In this document: positions 24,473 to 28,967 of the stretch, in pieces
How positions within the stretch are numbered: position 1 is the first letter of the stretch
Layout: every line of letters begins with the position of its first letter
Source of the DNA: JBCBTJ01 sp964597685
GTDB lineage: Bacteria; Pseudomonadota; Alphaproteobacteria; Caulobacterales; Hyphomonadaceae
Direction of reading: 5' to 3'
Assembly (NCBI GenBank): GCA_964597685.1
Contig: CAZQZC010000014.1
Span: 1 to 28,967, forward strand
Length of the DNA: 28,967 nucleotides
The notes under the pieces: model-generated
Seen by the model: only the letters and a program-made list of their open reading frames with translations
Told to the model about the DNA's origin: nothing
Database searches by the model: none
Program-made: the position numbers and the translations under genes

Positions 24473-24863
24473 ATGTTGGGTCCGGTTGGAGCGCTCGCGA
24501 TCGAGCAAGGCTCAACGCAGCTAGGGCGAATACGGCCGCCTCGAAGGCGACAAATTTCCAGACCGCCGGATCAGGTATGTCGCCCACGACGAGTGATCCC
24601 GCCCTCGCGAGGCAATAGCCGCCCATATACGCCGCCAAGAACCACAGGGCGGGCCTGCGCATGTCGCTTCGCAGCGCGCCGGCGGCGCAGAGCAGCGCGG
24701 CGCCAAAGCTGACGCCGCCAAAGACGCCGCGCATTTCGAAGGCGCCGTTTGGCCCGCCGATCTCAACAAGCAATTGCGACGTCATTCCCAATGGATCGAG
24801 GAAAGACCACGCCCCAAAGGCGAGAAACATGGCGGCCATTGCGGCGAGAAACGCTCTGATCAT
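24471..24863 (-). CDS. DUF4345 family membrane protein
   Basis: A 130-aa protein with four hydrophobic segments (about 4-22, 48-65, 72-92, 102-120). The N-terminal part reads FGAWSFLDPLGM, followed by GGPNGAFEMRGVFGGVSFG, which is the recognisable DUF4345 core (an E-x-R-G-x-F/Y-GG stretch). The function is unknown. It lies 46 nt after hfaD on the same strand, and its start codon lies inside the right arm of a perfect inverted repeat (24852-24892), which could make its expression depend on RNA folding. Confidence 0.75.
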   Translation of the reverse strand: MIRAFLAAMAAMFLAFGAWSFLDPLGMTSQLLVEIGGPNGAFEMRGVFGGVSFGAALLCAAGALRSDMRRPALWFLAAYMGGYCLARAGSLVVGDIPDPAVWKFVAFEAAVFALAALSLARSRALQPDPT

Positions 24864-24892
24864 GCGCTGCGACTTAGAGCTTGATCAGAGCG
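24852..24892 (-). repeat. Perfect 11-bp inverted repeat covering the DUF4345 start
   Basis: CGCTCTGATCA (24852-24862) and TGATCAGAGCG (24882-24892) are perfect reverse complements, 19 nt apart. On the minus strand the hairpin begins 17 nt after the hfaD stop and is followed by TTTCTC. It includes the A and the T... of the DUF4345 ATG (24863-24861) at its inner edge, so it may act as a partial terminator/attenuator or a translation block. Confidence 0.6.
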
Positions 24893-24909
24893 CGGCAATC
24901 GGCAGCGGA

Positions 24910-26139
24910 TCAGTCGCGGCCGCCCTTTTGGACGTTTGCGGTGTTGCCAATCGCTGTGGCGGAGCCGACGATTTGGCCGGTCGCTGTTGCGGACACAACG
25001 GTCTGAGCCGTCGTTTTGGCGCCATTCAGCTGGCTGACCGCTCCCCCAATCGCCGCGTCGCCGCAGACGTCGCACAATGTCGCCGTGGCGGCGTTGCCGA
25101 GCGCGACAGAGGTCGCAACTGCATCGCCGGCGCCGCCTGTGAAGCGAGCCTGCGCGGAAACCTGGCCGAAATTGTTCTGGATGGCGAACAGCTCCGTATC
25201 TGAACCAACATTGGAGATCAGAGCAGAGTTTCCGACGCCGGAGGCCGAAGATGCCGCGAAATCGCCCTCGAACACTGTGACGAAGGATTGCGCGTCGACG
25301 GCGGAATCGTTGCCTTGGAAAACTTCCGAGCCTTCGCGGCCAAGCGTGGCGAAGCCGAACTCGTTCTGGACGGATATTGAGTTGCCCTGGGCGTTCGTCA
25401 CGGCCACCACGTCGCCTGCTTCGGCGGCGAAGACGTCGGTCACCGCTTGGATTGTCTCCCCCGCCGCCGTCGTTTGAACAGCGCCGTTCAGGTTGGTCGC
25501 TGTTGAGCCGGTCGAGGTGACGCTGTTGCCGAGGGCTGTGGTGGCCGCTGTTACGTCGCCGGCGCGCTGAAGGTCGATGTCGCTTGTCGCGTCGACGCTC
25601 GCGTTAGAGGCCTGCGCTTGAAAGGCTTTAACCTCGCCGCCCTCGCCGGAATAGGAGGAGACGTTGGCGACCGTGCTTGTCGCAATTGCTGCGACGCCGG
25701 CGGTTTCGAGATCAACAATTGCATCGGCGGAGACGTCTCCGCTCGCCACCTGATCAGCCCGATACGCTGTATTTCCATCCCAACTTCCGCCGGATGCGGA
25801 ATTTCCGTGCGCTGTTGTTGTCGCGATCGCTGCGCCGTCTACGGTTTCGCCGCTGAGCGTCGTTTCCGCGCCCACCTGACCATCCAATCGTTGGGAGATG
25901 TCTGCGTCTATGTCGCCGCGCGTCACACCTGCTGCCGCGGAATTGCCCAGGGACGTCGCCGTTGCGACGGCGTCTTGGGCCCGCGGCTCGACGACGACCT
26001 CGATATTGGACCATACATCTCCAAGTTGAACCTGGTCGATGACGACGCGCGACTTAGGCGGAACGGATTCCGGCTCTTCGGCGAATGCAAATCCGATCGG
26101 CAGTCCGATCATGAAGGCGAGGGAGGGGGCTATACGCAT
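24910..26139 (-). CDS. hfaD: Holdfast attachment protein HfaD, repeat adhesin
   Basis: A 409-aa exported protein with a signal peptide (1-20, ending AFA). The mature part is built of eight repeats, each ending in a segment like AGDVxAxTxALGNS, with the G-N positions at about 65, 112, 159, 204, 252, 303, 348 and 398, an average spacing of about 47 residues. It is rich in Ala, Thr, Ser, Asp and Val and poor in Cys except CDVC at 356-359, so a beta-solenoid on the cell surface is likely. Gene order (A, B, D) and the family match Caulobacter HfaD, an outer-membrane-linked protein that attaches the polar holdfast polysaccharide to the envelope. AAAGG precedes the ATG; it starts 18 nt after hfaB. 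Confidence 0.88.
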   Translation of the reverse strand: MRIAPSLAFMIGLPIGFAFAEEPESVPPKSRVVIDQVQLGDVWSNIEVVVEPRAQDAVATATSLGNSAAAGVTRGDIDADISQRLDGQVGAETTLSGETVDGAAIATTTAHGNSASGGSWDGNTAYRADQVASGDVSADAIVDLETAGVAAIATSTVANVSSYSGEGGEVKAFQAQASNASVDATSDIDLQRAGDVTAATTALGNSVTSTGSTATNLNGAVQTTAAGETIQAVTDVFAAEAGDVVAVTNAQGNSISVQNEFGFATLGREGSEVFQGNDSAVDAQSFVTVFEGDFAASSASGVGNSALISNVGSDTELFAIQNNFGQVSAQARFTGGAGDAVATSVALGNAATATLCDVCGDAAIGGAVSQLNGAKTTAQTVVSATATGQIVGSATAIGNTANVQKGGRD

Positions 26140-26157
26140 CTATCTTGCCTTTCTTCG

Positions 26158-27159
26158 CTAGCTCTGGCGCCCGCGCAGGGCTGCGCGGACGGCGTCGTCG
26201 CGGCGCTTGTGCCAGCGTTCGGGATCGGCGCGCGTGTCGCCGTTGGTCGTCTCGACAATCTCGGCCGCCGCCTCGAAGTCGCCTGTTATGCCGGCGGTTT
26301 GAGCGATCGATTGGTCAACCTCCCCGCAGACGTCAGGGCTGGGCGCGCCATACAGATTGGCCGACATTTCCAGAATCGCGCGCTCAATAACGGCGCGGAC
26401 AGCGAGTTGGATCGGCTCTTGCGCCCGTTCACCGGCGCCAATGTCGAACAACACGCTACCGCCGAAAAAGTCGAAATAACCCGCTGAAATCTCCCGGCCG
26501 ATAATCTGCTTCTGGTAAGAGATCACGTCGACCACTTCGAGGGACTGCGTTTGGACAAGACGCAGATCGACACCGACATTTATCACAAAGAGGCGGCCAT
26601 TGAATACGCCGGCTGGGTCGCCTGCGCCGGTCGCGCCGGCGAACAAATCAACTCCGGCTGAGCGGATGTTGTAGTTGAGCTCAGTTACGCCGCCGACCAG
26701 GTAATAATCCGACCCCGGAATAGATCCCGCGAGAATCTTGCGAAACTCGGCGTCGTCGTCTTCGCCGATTAAGCGGTTGTTGGCGTACTTCAATTCGAGT
26801 TCGGAGACGGACGTATCGAAGCGCTCGACTTGACGGGCGCCAGCCTTGGCGAAGGCGCTAATCGCCATGAGCGACGCGCCTTGGGTGATGCGGCGACCAC
26901 CCTCGAAGTCGACTTTTCCAGTATAGTCCAGGATACGACCAACTGCGACCCGAGGACGGGGCAGTGAGTTGGCCTGAGCAAAGCGCGCAAGACAGACCAA
27001 GCCCTCCGAATAGGGCGTTGGGTTGGCCGTCACCGGCGCGTTGCCGATCGGCTTTGCGTAATTCCCGCCAGAGCCGGCCACAGGCGAGATGCAGCCCGCT
27101 AGCGCGAAAGCGGATGCGAGGCCGATAACCGGCCGGCGTATCGCGTGGCGCTTACTCAT
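26158..27159 (-). CDS. hfaB: Holdfast anchoring lipoprotein HfaB, CsgG-like secretion pore
   Basis: A 333-aa lipoprotein when started at the ATG at 27159, which has GGGGAG 10 nt upstream; a longer start at 27177 is possible. Signal peptide with lipobox LAGC (Cys23). The body shows CsgG-family features: RPRVAVGRILDYTGKVD, TQGASLMAISAF, then VGGVTELNYNIRSAG, a transmembrane-hairpin-like stretch VGVDLRLVQTQSLEVVDVISYQKQI (in parts), and VRAVIERAILE near the end. CsgG forms an outer-membrane secretion channel for curli; HfaB is its holdfast counterpart and is needed for HfaA and HfaD to reach the surface. It overlaps the hfaA stop by 8 nt, indicating coupling. Confidence 0.92.
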   Translation of the reverse strand: MSKRHAIRRPVIGLASAFALAGCISPVAGSGGNYAKPIGNAPVTANPTPYSEGLVCLARFAQANSLPRPRVAVGRILDYTGKVDFEGGRRITQGASLMAISAFAKAGARQVERFDTSVSELELKYANNRLIGEDDDAEFRKILAGSIPGSDYYLVGGVTELNYNIRSAGVDLFAGATGAGDPAGVFNGRLFVINVGVDLRLVQTQSLEVVDVISYQKQIIGREISAGYFDFFGGSVLFDIGAGERAQEPIQLAVRAVIERAILEMSANLYGAPSPDVCGEVDQSIAQTAGITGDFEAAAEIVETTNGDTRADPERWHKRRDDAVRAALRGRQS

Positions 27160-27559
27160 CGAGATCGATCTCCCCATTTAGGATCGCCGTCTGGTCCCCG
27201 TTGTTGATTTGTGTTGAATCGATCACAACAGTGTTGAAGCTCCCCTGCGTGACGACGTTAAGCTGGTTTCCTATGGCGGTGGTTTGGCCAAAGCCCGCGC
27301 CTGCCAGAGCGCCGGCTCCGGACGAGAGCGTGGATTGAGAAAAGACGCCGAGGTCGCTGGATGAGACGATGCGCCCGTCTACCACAAGGCGGTTGCCGTT
27401 TACGTCGCGCGTCCCAGGGTCGAAAGGCCTGTCCTCTTCACCTCTGACAAAGCCGAATGGGCGCTCGAACTCCGACAGCGAGCTGGATGATTGAGCGTGC
27501 GCGGCCGGGCCAAACGAGGCGATCGCCGCCAGCGACGGCGTTAAGAATTGGCGAACCAT
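27152..27559 (-). CDS. hfaA: Holdfast anchoring protein HfaA, curlin-like
   Basis: A 135-aa exported protein; the signal peptide ends near AAHAQ (residue 22-23). A middle part rich in Asp/Arg/Phe is followed by a curlin-like C-terminus (about 90-130) with GNQLNVV and GSFNTVVIDSTQINNGDQ, the alternating Asn/Gln/Gly pattern of amyloid-forming curli repeats. Caulobacter HfaA is a surface amyloid-like adhesin anchoring the holdfast. GGAAGG lies upstream of the ATG at 27559. It is the first gene of the hfaABD operon, with a CtrA-like box in its promoter region. Confidence 0.88.
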   Translation of the reverse strand: MVRQFLTPSLAAIASFGPAAHAQSSSSLSEFERPFGFVRGEEDRPFDPGTRDVNGNRLVVDGRIVSSSDLGVFSQSTLSSGAGALAGAGFGQTTAIGNQLNVVTQGSFNTVVIDSTQINNGDQTAILNGEIDLDE

Positions 27560-27580
27560 TTTGAGCCCTTCCCACTGAAT

Positions 27581-27595
27581 TTAACGTTTCGGTAA
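27581..27595 (-). promoter_or_regulatory. CtrA-like binding box upstream of hfaA
   Basis: Read on the minus strand the sequence is TTAC-N7-TTAA, one mismatch from the CtrA consensus TTAA-N7-TTAA. It lies 22 nt upstream of the hfaA ATG. In Caulobacter the hfa operon is cell-cycle regulated and CtrA-dependent, which makes the match plausible, but a single short box can occur by chance. Confidence 0.4.
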
Positions 27596-27717
27596 GCAAC
27601 CATCGTGCCAGCGATGCGAGTGGATGCGGTTTCGCCGTGCTTGCGGGTTGCGCGGTCTCGATGCATTCTGCTGAAAGATCGCATGTTCGAGAGGTGCGCA
27701 GGCGCGGGAGAACGCCA

Positions 27718-28149
27718 ATGACGTTGGATCAAATCCTAAATGACAAGGGCCGGTCGGTCGCGACCGTCGCGGCGACGCAATCTCTGCTCCAAGCCGCCAA
27801 ACTTCTGGACGAACGAAAGATCGGGGCTGTTGTCGCCGTCAACGAAGACGAAAGCGTCGCGGGTGTTTTGTCCGAAAGAGACATTGCGCGGCAGGTGGCG
27901 CGCCAAGGTCAAGACTGCTTAGCCATGAAGGTTTCGGCGGCGATGACGCGCGATGTGATAACGGCGCCGCCGACAGAGACGGTAGATCAGGCGTTAACGC
28001 GAATGACGGACCGGCGGATTCGTCATCTTCCGGTTTGCGACGGCGCGAAGCTCGCTGGGATTGTATCGATCGGCGACCTCGTCAAATGGAAGATCGCCGA
28101 GGCTGAGGCCGAAGCTGAGGCGATGAAATCCTATTTGGCGTCGGGCTGA
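27718..28149 (+). CDS. Two-CBS-domain protein
   Basis: A 143-aa soluble protein. The ATG at 27718 has GGGAG 7 nt upstream; the longer frame upstream is not supported. Two CBS motifs are visible: about 8-60 (VATVAATQSLLQAAKLLDERKIGAVVAV in parts, GVLSERDIAR) and about 73-125 (AAMTRDVITAPPTETVDQAL, RIRHLPVCDG, GIVSIGDLVKW). Stand-alone CBS pairs bind adenosine nucleotides (AMP, ATP or SAM) and sense energy state or regulate partner enzymes. The C-terminal Glu/Ala repeat (AEAEAEAEA) is a helical tail. Partner is unknown; the gene is divergent from hfaA and lies just upstream of the rRNA operon. Confidence 0.9.
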   Translation: MTLDQILNDKGRSVATVAATQSLLQAAKLLDERKIGAVVAVNEDESVAGVLSERDIARQVARQGQDCLAMKVSAAMTRDVITAPPTETVDQALTRMTDRRIRHLPVCDGAKLAGIVSIGDLVKWKIAEAEAEAEAMKSYLASG

Positions 28150-28169
28150 GCTCCGGTCGGACGAATTAT

Positions 28170-28191
28170 TTCCGCGAAAGGCGAATTTTTT
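28170..28191 (+). terminator. Weak hairpin terminator after the CBS gene
   Basis: TTC(C)GC and GCGAA form a short bulged stem around GAAAG, followed by six T. Short, but well placed 20 nt after the CBS stop and before the rRNA promoters. Confidence 0.35.
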
Positions 28192-28193
28192 GC

Positions 28194-28223
28194 TTGCGCC
28201 GGACGGCGAACAAGAGCTATATC
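28194..28223 (+). promoter_or_regulatory. Possible second rRNA promoter
   Basis: TTGCGC (28194-28199), 18 nt, TATATC (28218-28223), about 160 nt upstream of the main promoter. Partial consensus match only. Confidence 0.3.
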
Positions 28224-28283
28224 ACCTGCTCCTTCGGAAACGCTAACGCTTGTGCGGGCCGTCACCGCGGTCCGGGCAGTGTC

Positions 28284-28346
28284 TTTTTCGGTCTCAAATT
28301 TGGGCAATTCTCCCTCGAATGGGGTGCATGTGTTCGGACCGAAAAA
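28284..28346 (+). repeat. 10-bp perfect inverted repeat upstream of the rRNA promoter
   Basis: TTTTTCGGTC (28284-28293) and GACCGAAAAA (28337-28346) with 43 nt between. The right arm ends 6 nt before the -35 box, so its A-tract also lies where an UP element would be. Confidence 0.55.
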
Positions 28347-28352
28347 AGGGTG

Positions 28353-28381
28353 TTGACTGGGATTTTGGCGGGGCCTATATG
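28353..28381 (+). promoter_or_regulatory. Main rRNA operon promoter
   Basis: TTGACT (28353-28358), a 17-nt spacer and TATATG (28376-28381): near-ideal sigma-70 spacing. The expected start is near 28388, and the stretch after the -10 box is all G/C except one T (CCGCGCCT), the GC-rich discriminator typical of stringently controlled rRNA promoters. An A-tract lies just upstream. Confidence 0.8.
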
Positions 28382-28437
28382 CCGCGCCTCGGTCGGCGGC
28401 AGAGTGATCTTCCGCGGGTCGGTCGGGGTCTCCCCGG

Positions 28438-28449
28438 GCTGTTTGACAT
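28438..28449 (+). promoter_or_regulatory. boxA-like antitermination element
   Basis: GCTGTTTGACAT resembles the boxA element (TGCTCTTTAACA in E. coli) of rRNA leaders, where NusB/S10 load to prevent Rho termination. Its position about 55 nt after the transcription start and about 220 nt before 16S fits. Confidence 0.5.
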
Positions 28450-28666
28450 CGCAGGAATTTGGAAGAGAAACGCAGGCGGCGCGACGGCTTGCAGGCTTCT
28501 TTGGAAGCTTCAAACGATCGCGACGGATGCGTTACTCAAGAAACTGTTCTCATGTCGCTGGGCTTTCGGGCCGGGCGGCGTGACGGACGGGTTTCTCGTC
28601 AAGAACGCACAAGCTTTAAGCTAAGCGACGATCCCATTTCCGGGATCGTACGTCGGGATCGACCCT

Positions 28667-28967
28667 CAACCTGAGAGTTTGATTCTGGCTCAGAACGAAC
28701 GCTGGCGGCAGGCCTAACACATGCAAGTCGAACGACACAGTGGCAGACGGGTGAGTAACGCGTGGGAACGTACCCTTCACTACGGAATAGCTCCGGGAAA
28801 CTGGTGGTAATACCGTATACGCCCTTCGGGGGAAAGATTTATCGGTGAAGGATCGGCCCGCGTTAGATTAGCTAGTTGGTGGGGTAAAAGCCTACCAAGG
28901 CGACGATCTATAGCTGGTCTGAGAGGATGATCCGCCACACTGGGACTGAGCCACGGCCCAGACTCCT
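28667..28967 (+). rRNA. rrs: 16S ribosomal RNA, 5' part (cut by window end)
   Basis: The first ~301 nt of small-subunit rRNA. AGAGTTTGATTCTGGCTCAG (27F primer region) begins at 28674, placing mature base 1 near 28667. AACGCTGGCGGCAGGCC, ACATGCAAGTCGAACG, GGGTGAGTAACGCGTGG and TAATACCGTATACGCCC follow, then GATTAGCTAGTTGGTGGGG and ACTGAGCCACGGCCCAGAC up to the cut. The pattern is alphaproteobacterial, close to Hyphomonadaceae. The helix-6/V1 apex (about 28731-28742) is unusually short. The rest of the gene, spacer tRNAs and 23S lie outside the window. Confidence 0.98.

Larger units (their letters stand above)
28150..28666 (+). promoter_or_regulatory. rRNA operon promoter and leader region
   Basis: 517 nt between the CBS gene and 16S rRNA. 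It holds the strong promoter at 28353-28381, a possible second promoter at 28194-28223, a long-range inverted repeat at 28284-28346, a boxA-like antitermination element at 28438-28449 followed by GGAAGAGAAA, and a leader hairpin ACGATCCC (28628-28635) with GGGATCGT (28642-28649) just before the mature 16S end, likely part of the RNase III processing stem or a local leader fold. Several open frames run through it, but none has a ribosome-binding site or family signal. Confidence 0.75.

Noticed and set aside
28194..28674. Open frames of 71-129 codons through the rRNA leader
   Set aside because: They overlap each other and the promoter and boxA elements, lack ribosome-binding sites, and one runs into the 16S start.
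1..28967. CRISPR arrays, tRNAs, phage genes, toxin-antitoxin or restriction systems
   Set aside because: No regularly spaced repeats, tRNA-like folds or recognisable defence or phage proteins were found on either strand.

Overview
The window is GC-rich chromosomal DNA from an alphaproteobacterium of the stalked/budding, holdfast-forming type (Hyphomonadaceae, Maricaulaceae or a close Caulobacterales relative). Three things point there: a complete hfaA-hfaB-hfaD holdfast-anchor operon, a UrcA-family secreted protein, and the alphaproteobacterial 16S rRNA gene start at the right edge. Apart from a degraded-looking left edge, most of it is core chromosome with short operons.

Layout, left to right. 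1-409: no convincing gene, possibly a mobile-element scar. 410-3225 (minus): two adjacent acyl-CoA dehydrogenases that look like the two halves of a heteromeric enzyme, then a SnoaL-like small protein. 3288-5009 (minus): a GT2 membrane glycosyltransferase followed by a two-helix membrane protein. 5066-7898: a light/flavin module, with a renalase-like FAD oxidoreductase divergent from a cryptochrome/photolyase that overlaps a 53-aa DUF2256 zinc-ribbon gene. 8083-8686: two small genes, the second UrcA-like. 8751-10366 (minus): SixA-type phosphatase, a structured intergenic stretch, and a proline-rich membrane protein. 10414-13826: ilvE divergent from a MarR / OmpR / histidine kinase operon (petP-petR-kinase type).

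13768-16132 (minus): TetR-like regulator, proC, YbjN-domain gene and ubiK. These are divergent from lgt-midA-pgeF (plus), whose members are joined by 4-nt start/stop overlaps, followed by prs. 20088-24418: a PAS_5 protein (minus), an uncharacterised Cys-rich secreted protein and a large TonB-dependent receptor. 24471-27559 (minus): DUF4345 membrane protein and hfaDBA. 27718-28149: a two-CBS-domain protein. 28150-28967: rRNA operon leader with a strong promoter and boxA-like element, then the first 301 nt of 16S rRNA, cut by the window end.

No CRISPR array, tRNA, intact insertion sequence, phage or obvious defence system was seen. The best leads are: the photolyase-like protein whose usual flavin-proximal Trp segment is replaced, with its overlapping DUF2256 partner and a predicted leaderless start; the eight ~47-residue repeats of HfaD; a perfect 11-bp inverted repeat that buries a start codon; the Cys-rich secreted protein upstream of the receptor; and a shortened helix-6 (V1) region in the 16S gene.
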